Origin: Gentiana macrophylla
Taxonomy: Eukaryota; Streptophyta; Magnoliopsida; Gentianales; Gentianaceae
DNA: 64,000 nucleotides
Direction of reading: 5' to 3'
Assembly: GCA_026214975.1 (NCBI GenBank)
Contig: CM047810.1
Span: forward strand, 37,125,318 to 37,189,317
Shown here: positions 32,706-43,812 of the stretch, one piece after another
How positions within the stretch are numbered: position 1 is the first letter of the stretch
How the letters are laid out: every line of letters begins with the position of its first letter
Made by a program: the position numbers and the translations under genes
The notes under the pieces: generated by a model
Database searches by the model: none
What the model saw: only the letters and a program-made list of their open reading frames with translations
What the model was told of the DNA's origin: nothing

Positions 32706-34343
32706 TGATGGGAACCAACTTTACTGTACATTTATGTACGGTTTAACCCACGGTTATCACATTTCTAGCATATTTTTGGGTGGTTTAGGCCTTTTTGTAG
32801 ATCTTTATCGTGAGAATAATGCACGGGGAGTGAAAACGACAAATAGTCGGAAAGTCCCTCTTTTTATCGATATTTGGCCCTATTCCGGACACGTTTACCC
32901 CCGGGATATCGTCTGGTATGTTCTTTGCACAATATTTCAGGGTTTAGGTGATCCGGGGACCCGGAAGGTGATATTTGTTTATGAGAATGATCAAGGGGAG
33001 GAGAAAAGTGAAGAAAAGAGAAACTGGAGTTCGGGACTCAACCCCTTAATCCCCTTCAGATGCAGATTCAACCAGGATGGAGGAATTTTCAGGATCTAAC
33101 TTCTTCATAAAAGTTCTAGATAATTTCAAGAGCTTTCCAATTCAATTTTAATCACCTCAATCGGAGCTTGGACGAAGAAGTTATGAAGGTTTTACTACAG
33201 AGCTGTCGGAAACGGAGCGAGCTGAAGGCAGAAGTTGGAAAATGAATACAGAGAATTATCCGTACAGACCATGGCCCATCCGTACGGACAAGAACCTAAA
33301 CTGTCCGTATGGACACATTCCCAATCCGTACGGATAGCCTAAATTCGCCCTAAAGTATAAATAGCAGCTCAAACGATTTCATACGGGAGTTTTTTGACGA
33401 TTTGGAACACCTTAGGCCGTTTTGGGGCGATCTTCCTCATACGGAAGCGTACGATTAAGTGCCATATACCGTTTCGATCGTCTTTCGTTTTCCTACGACA
33501 CTATCTACATCACAACATTAGATTTTTACAGTTTGATTGTCAGAAATTGATTCTTTGGCTACGGTTTTGTTTGGATCATTATTTCTTCAATAAGTTCGGT
33601 ATGAATTCTTATCTCTTTATCGTTCTTGTAATGATTTCTCTTATTGTTCCTCGATTTAATCATATTATGAGTAGCTAAGTTCCTTGTATGGCCGAATTAT
33701 GTGAAGGCGGTTAAAACGCTCTCAGGAGGATGAACTCGGGGGGTAGTTTAGTGCGTAGTTAAACGTTTTAACGGGTAATTTGCATCACGAAACTTGCTTA
33801 AACAAAAAAATGAATTAGCTTGACAACCTAGTTCGTTATCTCACACACCATATCTTATAAATGTATGTTGCGGCTAGGTGTGGGAACCGGGGTTTCGGGA
33901 CCGTAGAAGTTAAGGCTTAAAAGGTAGTTTGACACCTACCTGTGTTCTAGGTTGACACCCTAGGCGTTGAGTTCTTTTCTGATACGGGGTTTTCAACCTT
34001 AGGCTTTACTCGTTGGATAGTTAAGATAGGAAACTCCCCCGAGATAGTCGTTTTGAGAGTAAATTAGCTCCTTGGATCATAGTTTGGCCATACCTCTTTT
34101 AATCGTTAAGAAATCCGATTAGTATAATCTTTCTTTTACGCAATAGTATAACGTCCTATTTTTCTGGTTGACCTGAACTGAGTGCTAAGTCAGCTGTGGT
34201 ACTCAAAGCCAATCTCTGTGGGTTCGACCTCGGACTCCTCAAGCACTACCTACAATCGATCCGGTCCTTTGCTCGTTAGAAAGTAGATTTTGCCACGGTT
34301 TGAGTTTTACTTGATTAACCGGGTTGCAAAAATCCTCTTATCA
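32706..34343 (+). repeat. 5' LTR of the Tat-like non-autonomous element (1638 bp)
   Basis: TGATGGGAACC ... CCTCTTATCA. Has a TATA-like AGTATAAATAGCAG near 33355-33367 and, just upstream, four imperfect TCCGTACGGA palindromes (33259-33335). Confidence 0.9.
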
Positions 34344-34346
34344 AGT

Positions 34347-34364
34347 TGGCGCCGTTGCCGGGGA
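34347..34364 (+). promoter_or_regulatory. Primer-binding site, tRNA-Asp type (Tat-like)
   Basis: TGGCGCCGTTGCCGGGGA, identical to the site of the Athila-like element at 22598. Confidence 0.9.
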
Positions 34365-34548
34365 TTGGCAATATTTTGATATCACAAAAGTTGACCAAAA
34401 GCTTGGGCTTAGGTCGGTTTTTATTGTTTTCTTGTTGTTTTTTTTGACTTGCAGCTGAAGAGTCACACGACCTATTGTTGTAACGGTGGTGACGAGATAC
34501 CGTGAGTGTGTTGTTGTTGTATCCTAAGATCTTGCATTTTGAGCCTCA

Positions 34549-35805
34549 ATGGATGGATTCTCCAATCAATACTACTCACCTGAACAACAATTCCCCTACC
34601 AACCACAGGCAGCTGAACAATATTATCAACAACAGTATGTGCCTCGGCCTCAGTATCAACAACAGAGTAACCAGGATTATTGGGCCTATCAGTGCCCTAG
34701 TGCATACCAGGATCAGAATTGTGGTTATTCGAGTAATGAGCCACAACAGTATGAGGGTTATCAGAACCCCGGTGCTTATCATGATTTTGGTTCTCACGCT
34801 GGGTATGTTGACAACTTTGCAAGATTCAGCCATTTGATCAGAATCCATCTTGGCAAGTAGCCTGCTACCCGCCTCCGATGAATCAAAGTCAGTATGATCA
34901 GTTTGCTCCCGTGCCACACAGGAGTCTCACCGATGATCAAATGGAGCTACTAGAGCGATCAAACAGAGGCTGCGAGGAGCAAGCTTTGGACATACAAGAG
35001 TTCAAGATAAGTCCCGACGCCGCCATCAGAAACCTTCAAGACCGGGCGGGGCAGTTGATTGAAATGATGGGGCTCGAGCAGAAAGAGCAGGCATGTGCAA
35101 TAGAAGTGGTTATGGCTGATGAGGTTGGCACTGAAGAAGTTCAGGTGGAGAGTAAGGTTGATGATTCGGGTTACCATGATGAGCTATCGGACCCAGAGAA
35201 GCAAGAGCTTGAGTTGGGATCGCCCATTTCTCCATCACTCCCGATTGAAGAGATGAAAGTTGATACTTTGGTGGAATGCGCAGGGGAACCGGCCATTGTT
35301 ATAAGTGAACAAGAAGTCTTTGGTAATAAAACGCCTGGGATGAAGAGAGCTGCGCAGGACTTGGGGACAAGCAGAGGTTCAACTTCATCTATTACACGAC
35401 CTCCGATGAACCAAAAATAATGACATGGAGGGGTGTGTGATAGATTTGAGCGCACTCTTTGATGAGACAGAGTTAGAAGAGCGAGAGATTGATATGGGAT
35501 CGTCCATTTCTCTATCACTCCCAATTGGAGATTTCGATAAGGAGTGTATGAGGAAACCAGATGAGATTGATAGGCCATCTTTGGTAGAGCCACAGGGAAA
35601 GTTGGGAATATTTGATATGTCGGTCCCAGATTACTACTCTCGTCCACTATGTGTGGATGAATTTTATGCGGTCCAGTTTGAGTACCCCCCGGTGGATGAA
35701 CTTTATGGAAGGGCGAAAAAGGGGAAACGAATATGGAGTGGTGATTTTCAGAAGAAGATGGATCAACAGGCCGATAAAAGAAGATTCTCCGGTGGGAGGA
35801 GGTAG
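34549..35805 (+). pseudogene. Gag-like low-complexity protein of the Tat-like element
   Basis: Starts MDGFSNQYYSPEQQFPYQPQ, a Gln/Tyr-rich segment to about 34860, where a frame shift passes to MNQSQYDQFAPVPHRSLTDD and an acidic region (34878-35420) with repeated GSPISPSLPIEE and GSSISLSLPIGD units. After a stop at 35418-35420 a second frame (35425-35805) continues MEGCVIDLSALFDETELEER and ends basic. Helical text (ERSNRGCEEQALDIQEFKI) could be coiled coil. No capsid, zinc knuckle or enzyme motif is seen, so gag is inferred from position only. The prion-like Gln/Tyr head and duplicated Ser/Pro unit are the notable features. Confidence 0.5.
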
Positions 35806-37615
35806 CAACGATGACCAAATGAGGTACGTTTCTAGTCAATTCAATTTCGATGGTTCTTGCATTGTTCACTTTTCTTAAGCTATTGGTCTTCTTGAGTTTA
35901 GATTTTGGTTGATGGTTTTTGGTGTTACTTGTTTGAAATAAATGGTTAAAAGTGATGTTTTGAGTCTTCAGTGATTTGAGTCTGTTTAAGTGCCATATGG
36001 TCGAGCCAACGACGTAAAACACAGGCGCTTGTGGGAGGCAACCCACCTTTTTGCTTTATTTGTTTAGATCTTATTGGGACCCTGAGAGAATATTTTACAC
36101 CCGATCTTGTTTTTGACATGCATGCTATAGCCGATATTTTCTTTATATATACATCTCCATGTTTGTGTTACCTACACTTAAGGTCTCGGCCTTTCGTTGT
36201 AGAGAATTCTTTGTGTTTACTTTGTAGCACAGGCACTATGGGAGATACAGTTGCGGTTGTTGCATTGCCTTGGATGAGCTTTGCCGGGCAACTAAGCTAA
36301 GTCTCTTTTTCCTTTTTGTTCACACACCGAGGACGGTGTTTCACTAAAGTGTGGGGTGGAGGGACGACTTAGCTTATTCGCATGTTTTCATAGTTTATTA
36401 TTCCGTTATGTGATGAACTCAGTTTTACTCATTTTTGAGTTAATTTCTAGGCATTTTCAAAATTTTCCAGGGTTTTAACACCGCGATATATGCATGTTTT
36501 TCACGGTTGAGTTAGTAAACGGTTTTTAGCCTTGTGAATGTCTCGTAGTGAGTCCATTATATCACGCTACGGAACACTTTTAGTACACGTTTGACGACGG
36601 TTTTACTTAGTACGATTGCTTTACACACTTGTACCCCTAGTTTTGAGGCAAAATAGAAAGGATTCACCCTGGGTAGGTTCGGGATGACGGGAAAGGCATT
36701 TCTTTGAAGCGACCAGAGCCAAAAGCCAACATCCCAACATTATCCCTCTAAACCCTCCTAAGCCTTGATAGGAACGGTCTGACCACCGTCCGAATTTGAG
36801 CCGTTTTTGGTTACTTAGCTTATAATTCCTAGCCCTGAGCCGATAATTTGGTCACGTTTCTTTTTGACTACCCTACGAGTGGACTTAGTTGTTCCTTTAG
36901 ACACACTTGCCAAGGCAAGTGTGGGGTGGGAGAGAGTATGTGAAATGGTATGAGGAGGGAGTTCTGAGCTAACATCTAGAAGGGGGGGAGCTCGGGAAAT
37001 CTTTATAAGGCCTTCGGTTCAAGGAAAGTGAAGAATGAAAATGCAAAAAAAAAAAAAAAAAAAAAAATTGAATAAGAAATTGAATAAGAGTTTGAACAGA
37101 AGAAAGCCGGAAAAAGGGATGTGCTTACTAGCCTAGTATGATGTTGAGGTTGGACTATGAGTTTAAATGAAATTTGAAAGAGTTTGGTGGTGTTTATATG
37201 TTCGAGATTGTGGGAGTACGCAAGTCGATTAGGTTCACTGCATTTTCGTTCTCCGATTCAAATTATCCTTCGATAACCCCCTTTCCGAGCTTAAACGTTA
37301 TAACCTTTAAAGACCTACGACCGGATCTACGGCCTTGGTGAACCTCGATTAGTGGAGACTCAGGAAGCGGCGGATTGTGTGCGATCGTTCGTCCGGTACT
37401 CAAGCCGGTAAACCGTATTGAGTATAAGTCGTCGTCATTCAATCACACACTCACTCCGTTTCGTGACATTGTGGAGTCAAGGTGCTACATTCACTTGTCT
37501 AACTCTCTTTTACTTTGATATTTTGAAATGCATGCATGTACCGTAAAGTTGATTCTTTGTTTCTGTTTGATCGCCTGATTTACTCGAGGGCGAGTAAAGG
37601 CTAAGTGTGGGGTGG
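35806..37615 (+). other. Long non-coding 3' region of the Tat-like element
   Basis: No supported ORF. Three polypurine-like copies of AAGTGTGGGGTGG occur at about 36347, 36917 and 37603; the last one is the functional tract directly before the 3' LTR. ACCGAGGACGGTGT before the first copy matches a block in the Athila-like element (ATTGGGGACAATGT at 42922). A 23-base A run lies at about 37047-37069. Confidence 0.7.
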
Positions 37616-38688
37616 TGATAGGAACCAACTTTACTGTACATTTATGTACGGTTTAACCTACAGTTATCACATTTCTAGCATATTTTTGGGTGGTTTAGGC
37701 CTTTTTGTAGAGCTTTATCGTGAGAATAATGCACGGGGAGTGAAAACGACAAATAGTCGGAAAGCCCCTCTTTTTATCAATATTTGGCCCAATTCCGGAC
37801 ACGTTTACCCCCGGGATATCGTCTGGTATGTTCTTTGCACAATATTTCAGGGTTTAGGTGATCCGGGGACCCGGAAGGTGATATTTGGTGATGAGAATGA
37901 TCAAGGGGAGGAGAAAAGTGAAGAAAAGAGAAACTGGAGTTCGGGACTCAACCCCTCAATCCCCTTCAGATGCAGATTCAACCAGGATGGAGGCATTTTC
38001 AGGATCTTACTTCTTCATGAAAGTTCTATATAATTTCAATATCTTTCCAATGAAATTTGAATCACCTCAATCGGAGCTTTTACGAAGAAGTTATGAAGGT
38101 TTTACTGCAGAGCTGTCGGAAACGGAGTGAGCTGAAGGCAGAAGTTGGAAAATGAATACAGAGAATTATCTGTACGGACCATGGCCCATACGTACGGACA
38201 TGAACCTAAACTCTCCGTACGGACACATTCCCAATCCGTACGGATAGCCTAAATTCGCCCTAAAGTATAAATAGCAGCTCAAACGATTTCATACGGGAGT
38301 TTTTTGACGATTTGGAACACCTTAGGCCGTTTTGGGGCGATCTCCCTCATACGGAAGCGTACGATTAAGTGCCATATACCGTTTCGATTGTCTTTCGTTT
38401 TCCTACAACACTATCTACATCACAACATTAGATTTTTACAGTTTGATTGTCAGAAATTGATTCTTTGGCTACGGTTTTGTTTGGATCATTATTTCTTCAA
38501 TAAGTTCGGTATGAATTCTTATCTCTTTATCGTTCTTGTAATGATTTCTCTTATTGTTCCTCGATTTAATCATATTATGAGTAGATAAGTTCCTTGTATG
38601 GCCGAATTATGTGAAGGCGGGTAAAACGCTCTCAGGAGGATGAACTCACTGTGTAGTTTAGTGCGTAGTTAAACGTTTTAACGGGTAA
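37616..38688 (+). repeat. Truncated 3' LTR of the Tat-like element
   Basis: Matches 32706 to about 33778 and then breaks at ACGGGTAA to continue as SIRE env-like coding sequence. The palindrome block recurs at 38168-38246. Confidence 0.9.
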
Positions 38689-39762
38689 AAGCAACAAGAG
38701 GAAATCACCTACCTGGAGGAAAGTGAGGAAGGATATAGAATCACTTCATCTGAAGAGGAGGAGTTAGATGAGGAAGTAGCTGAGTCCGAGGATGAACACT
38801 CAGAAGGTGGTCATTTTGAAGCAAATCAAGGAAATTTGGGAATTTCTGATGATGAATTGACACTTCAAGAAGTGCTTTTCAAGAGCATTGGCAAAGTTGA
38901 CGAACAGCTGTGTGAGACAGCTGATAAAGCTCACTCAGCCGAACTTGTCAACTCCCCCACTATTGCACAAGGGGGAATAACAGCAGCTGTAGTAGCCCAC
39001 ACTCAATAGCAACCTCTAAATGACTCTGAGTCAAACGAGGAAGAACAAGAAAAAGTGGAAGAAAAAGGAGAAGAAACACAAGATGAAAAGGAAGAAGAGA
39101 AAGAAGAGGAAGTTGAAGTGGAAAGTAAGAAAGAGGAAGATGCAGATGATACGGATGTCAATGTGGCACCACAGGAAATTGATCCTGAGAGGTTTTTCAA
39201 TTTGGACATTAAACCCCTCATTGTGGACATGGAAATGTAGTATTACAGCAGGCAAAACCTGAAGAATGCCTTAAGGAGTGAAGCAACCTCCTTCAACCAC
39301 AAGATTGAGGCCCTCATCAATCATATCAAAATCCAAGATGAGGTCATGGAGAGACAAGGAAACCTGCTTTGCAATTTACAGCATCTCATTCCTCACCATG
39401 TCCAAACCAATCTTGAGTTCCATGCTGAGATGATTGACAACAATCTTAAGCCATTGGTGGACACCCTCAATGCTCACACTCATCAAATTCAGCATCTGGA
39501 TGAGGTAATAGAGCATTCTGGCAAGCAATTGGACCTTCTAATCAAAGTTGGTGAGGCCAACAACAAGATACTGGAAAGGAGGTATGGTCCTCTCCCTGAC
39601 TCTGACACAGCAACCATAAATCTTGAAGCACTTTTTAGTGCTGCCAAAAAGGGGGAAGGAAGCTCTAAGCCTGAAAGCTCCAGTGAAAAGATGGCAAGCC
39701 CAACAGAAAAAGGTAAGGGCAGCAAAGGCAAAGGCATCAGGTTTGAAGAAATGAAGAAGTAG
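38689..39762 (+). pseudogene. SIRE env-like ORF, 3' part with coiled coil
   Basis: One frame runs from the deletion junction to 39762 with only two stops (TAG near 39007 and at 39238-39240). It encodes a very acidic region (ITSSEEEELDEEVAESEDEH and long EEKEEE/KKEED runs). A predicted long helix or coiled coil follows (NALRSEATSFNHKIEALINH, MERQGNLLCNLQHLIPHHV and LDEVIEHSGKQLDLLIKV), then a basic Ser/Lys end (KGKGSKGKGIRFEEMKK). This matches the late coiled-coil part of SIRE-type third ORFs. The segment between this and 32705 was partly lost with the truncated inserted LTR. Confidence 0.7.
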
Positions 39763-39935
39763 ACCTTTTGCTTAATTTAATTTGAATTTACCATTTGCCT
39801 TTGTCGTTTAAATAAAAAGATTCAATATCTTATTGCCCTTGATGGATGAATAAAATTGCTGAGTTTTGTTTTGTTATTTATTATAAAAAGGTTGGATCAC
39901 TTATGTTCAGGCTTATGAGGGTTTTGGCATCATCA

Positions 39936-39948
39936 AAAAGGGGGAAAT
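39936..39948 (+). promoter_or_regulatory. Polypurine tract of the SIRE-like element
   Basis: AAAAAGGGGGAAAT directly before TGTTAGGAAC at 39949. Confidence 0.9.
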
Positions 39949-41355
39949 TGTTAGGAACATTTTATTATGTTTTGATGATGGCCATACTAGCTGTTATAGC
40001 AAGCCTAAAATAAGTTAGAATTCTCTGTATAAGTCTTTACTTAGAGTCTGACATGTTGTATAAGTTGAGTCAGACAAGTATTGTACTAGTTGGTAGGACG
40101 TCAAAGTAAAAACAGACTTTCGGCAGAGTGAATCCAGCCAAGCACCAGCAGAGAAGTAATGAAGACATTATGGTCTGACTTATAACCAAGGAAGTCTGTG
40201 ATGACCTTGGATAAGTCTAAGTTATGTTTCAAGTGATGAAACTTAATATTCAAATATGGTGTACACCGATCTCACCCCAATCAAGGTTCGGTGAAGTACA
40301 AGATTCTCCTCATACTTAAACAATGAAGAAAAGCAGTGAATTGGCGCAAGATGGCGACTTTCGGTGAGTGAAGACAAACGGTGAAGGAACATCTAGAACG
40401 GTGAAGTCGGATGAATCACTCAACCGCCTCGAGAACGGGCGAAGTAAATCTTACCAAATCAGATTTTGGAATATGATGAAGATTCGAAGATCATGCATTA
40501 AATGCACAATCAATAGATGATCAATCAAGGGACGGATTTTACGCTATATATATTTGAAGGAAAAATCCGATCATCAAATCAAGGAGAATACAATTAAGGG
40601 GAATCAAGAATAAAATCAAGGATCATTCCTCATTAATTTAGCCAACGGACGGAATTTCAAATCAAGGATATTCAAGGCTATAAATAGAAGGCATAGACAG
40701 AAAAATAAACAACGATTAACAAGAAAAAAAAGGAAGCAGAAACTCTGTCAATTTGAAAAGCCTTCTCTCTGAACTTACAAGGACTTATCTGGAGATCAAC
40801 TCAGACATCAGAACTACAATTTTATATTCAGCACTGAGATTGATCAAGCAAGTTTGTGAATCTCATTCACATCAAACTGAAGCAACTGAATCAGAAGCAA
40901 TCTGGGAAGGAGTTGTGTCTGTGATAGCTGCTGAAGGATTTTGATCTCAATGAGCAGCGAAAGAGACTGAATCACTGAAGTTGTTGCTGTCAAGGAGTGA
41001 TAGTCTTGTAGATTGGGAAGCTTGGGAAGTCAAGGACAATCATACTATTGTATCTGTGAAAACAATAGTGAATTCCTCCAATCATCACAGGAGAAAAGTG
41101 GATTAAGGGATTACACCACCCTGAACCACTATAAGCCTTGTGTCAATTTACTTTCGCAATTTACTTTACTGACATTTATTTAAATTGCCTAGATCATAAC
41201 TTATATCCGTGATTGTCTAAACTGATTTGAAAACAACATAGTAAGAAGGGACTTATCCATTTGCCCAAAAGCTTTTAAACATAAGAAAAGTTTTGAAACT
41301 CCACTATAGTCATTCACCCCCTCCGACTATAGTTTCACCCTCTCTAGGACCAACA
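39949..41355 (+). repeat. 3' LTR of the SIRE-like element
   Basis: Matches 24880-26284. Ends GGACCAACA at 41355. Confidence 0.92.
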
Positions 41356-41498
41356 CGCAGATTCTTCTTCTTTCATCACAGAGAACCTTTGTTCTTCAAA
41401 GAAATCGAAAATTTAGGCGGTAAATCGGAAGTACCTGCCGGTTTACCGAGGGACCTTTTTTAGAATCAGCATCATATCAGCTTCTATCATCATCCAAG

Positions 41499-42591
41499 AT
41501 GGGTTCAAAGCGTTGCAGAACCACCATTCGTCCCAATGGTTATCAGAGTATCTACGGAGATGCTAACCCCTTGATAGATGGGGTTGAGAAATTTCATTCA
41601 TTGGAGATCTATGAATCATTCTGAGGGCATTGGAACGCAAGACCTGTTGCCCGAGAACAGGGCGTAGAACTGGACGATTGCGGGTCAATTTTGTCGAGAG
41701 CCTTACAAATGCAAGATATATTGGATATGGATGAGGCACCGACACGGTGGTAAGGGAATTCTACGCTTATGTTTTGCACAACCCAGGAGCCATATTTGCA
41801 ATGGTCCATGGTGTTAAGGTTGATTTTCTATTGAGCGGATCAATGCTCATTTTGGGTTTCAAAATCCACCTGTGGGCCCAGACGAGTATACATCCTCGAG
41901 CAATATTGAAGATCTTGAGAGGATGAACATGATTGCTGATTACTTTGGGGTGGAATGGAAGCGCAACCCTATGGGAGCTCTCACCATCTTCCTATAGAGC
42001 GAATTATCTTGGGTTCGGAAGATGGTCAGCAAATTTGTATGTGCCCACCTTCTACCGACCAAGCACATGGTATCTGTCACAACCAAGAGGGCGGAGTTGA
42101 TGTTCTATCTAGAGTAGGGATCTCCAGTCAACATCGGTCTACTGATGCACAGCCGTATTCACAAGCTTGCAGCCACATCTGAGCGCGAGCAGTTGCCTTA
42201 TGGACCGATGATTGACATGTTTGCTTTGGAGGACGAGGTGAAAATTCTCTTCAGTGATAATTGGGAAGAACATGAGCAGATGATCAGTTCATAGTCAGTT
42301 CAATGCGTACCAAGACAGGTCGGGCGGAGAGCTGAGAGGGAGCGTACTCCGGTCCTCGGAGCACCCCGGACTCAAAGAGCTATGCTAGAGGAGCACTTAA
42401 GAGAGATTGCGAGTCTGCATCACAAGGTGGATAGGATTATAGACTTCTTTGGCATTCCTCCTGCGACCCCACCACCTAGGACTGGACCATATCACCGAGC
42501 CTCATCTTTGGCCGTTGCTACCTCCAGTTCTGCACCACCTCCCGGTTTCGAGCCTAGAGACGACTGGGAGGATTATTATGGGGAGGACTAG
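41499..42591 (+). pseudogene. Putative plant transposon protein ORF of the Athila-like element
   Basis: ATG at 41499 gives MGSKRCRTTIRPNGYQSIYG and, through several frame changes, LQMQDILDMDEAPTRW, VREFYAYVLHNPGAIFAMVH, GFQNPPVGPDEYTSSSNIED and MNMIADYFGVEWKRNPMGAL. Next come SWVRKMVSKFVCAHLLPTKH, MVSVTTKRAELMFYL, SPVNIGLLMHSRIHKLA and QLPYGPMIDMFALEDEVKI. The VREFYA start and VNIGLLMHSRI motif define the plant-specific domain found after pol in Athila/Tat relatives. A helical C-terminus (LREIASLHHKVDRIIDFFGI) ends at 42591. Function unknown; often loosely called env-like. It shares its motif order with the MULE ORF at 7314-8253. Confidence 0.7.
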
Positions 42592-43797
42592 TTTTTCTTT
42601 ATTTTTATTGTTGTTCTTTTCCATTTTCTTATTCTTATTTTTATTATTCTTTCCTATCTAGTTGATGTAGCAGAATTTTATTAATATAATGATTTTGACG
42701 GCTTAATCTGTTTGGAGTAATTTTTTTCTCTTACTGCCGCACTTTTGTTATACAGTTTTTTGTCACCACTATTCTTCTTGGTTTGTTTGAGTTACTTAGC
42801 GCAGATTCTTCATGGACTACTTCCATGCGCCCGATTATTTATACAATGATCCGATTCTTCTTTGGTTCCACCCTTAACCGAAGCTAAGTTCCTTTTCAAA
42901 ATTTTCTTTTACATCTTACACATTGGGGACAATGTTTCGTTTAAGTGGGGGGTAAGGGACGTCACATAGCTTCTAAGCATTATATTCCATGAATTGCGTG
43001 ATTATCTTGATTCTCTTTGACGCACTATTCACCATTTAGACTTTGATTCATTTCGACAGAATTTCGGAAAATTATGATATTTTTGATCTTTTCGAGTTAA
43101 TTGACTTCATCTTTGTTTCACGATGCACAAGTAAGAGTAAGTGCCCACTTCTGAAGTAGTGGCGTATTAAGCGTATATTCTGTTATGAGCCACCATTTCA
43201 AGCACGTATAACTCACTTCCCTTGGTGTGTAGTCGATAGCATATTGATTTGACTAGAGTTGACCCTGGCTTCATCACGAATCATGTTTCATCAACGCTTA
43301 TGAAGGAAAAGGAATTTCAGATTCGGTAGTTTATCAGGAGTGGGGCCATGAGGATAGATAAATTAATGAGAGTTCACCCGCCAAGAAAGAGAAGTGCATT
43401 GAAATATATACATCTATAATCTCTTTGGCAAAATTTGAGTCGATGGAGCGTAAAACGCGCGACTTTTGCATAGACCGATAAACGCGAGTCTAAGAGTAAT
43501 ACATACTCGGTTATCGATCTACCTTGCCAGCTAATTTGACTTATGAATAACAAGTTTGAGACTGGTTAGTTCGACTACGGGTTGACGTAATGTGATGTTG
43601 TGTGCATTACTAAGCGGTTGTGAAAGTTATTGCACACACATTGGCTCATGACAAGAATAGTATTTAATGCATCACTGATGGATATGAGTGGCATGATCTT
43701 GATCTTGACTTTGTGAGGCACAGTTGTTTTTAATTAACTTGTATACTGATCAGAGTGTTGTTTTCTTTTCGCCATTTTGCTCGGGACGATCAAAATC
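42592..43797 (+). other. 3' non-coding region of the Athila-like element
   Basis: T-rich start, then the conserved block ATTGGGGACAATGT...AAGTGGGGGGTAAGGG at 42922-42957, which duplicates the polypurine context found again at the LTR boundary. No ORF of note. Confidence 0.7.
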
Positions 43798-43812
43798 TAA
43801 GTGGGGGGTAGT
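43798..43812 (+). promoter_or_regulatory. Polypurine tract of the Athila-like element
   Basis: TAAGTGGGGGGTAGT directly before TGATAACGCTC. Confidence 0.85.

Larger units (their letters stand above)
32706..38688 (+). mobile_element. Tat/Athila-like non-autonomous element without pol, 3' LTR truncated
   Basis: The 5' LTR (32706-34343) and the partial 3' LTR (37616-38688) are near-identical, starting TGAT(G/A)GGAACCAAC. A tRNA-Asp primer site follows the 5' LTR. The internal 3.3 kb codes only for a Gln/Tyr-rich and acidic protein and has no protease, RT or integrase motif. The 3' LTR stops about 565 bp short and joins directly to SIRE env-like sequence, so the right end and the right duplication copy were deleted. 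Confidence 0.85.
24880..41355 (+). mobile_element. SIRE/Maximus-like Ty1/copia element with env-like ORF, split by a Tat-like insertion
   Basis: LTRs at 24880-26284 (1405 bp) and 39949-41355 (1407 bp) both start TGTTAGGAACATTTT and end GGACCAACA. Gag, protease, integrase, RT and RNase H follow in copia order on +. After pol is a third, env-like ORF as in SIRE elements, cut by another element at 32706-38688. Removing that insert gives about 10.5 kb, a normal SIRE length. Most frames are broken, many at CAG/CTG triplets. Confidence 0.9.

Noticed and set aside
32304..39762. SIRE third ORF as a true viral envelope
   Set aside because: No signal peptide, no clear membrane anchor; acidic and coiled-coil text only. 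The name env-like reflects position.
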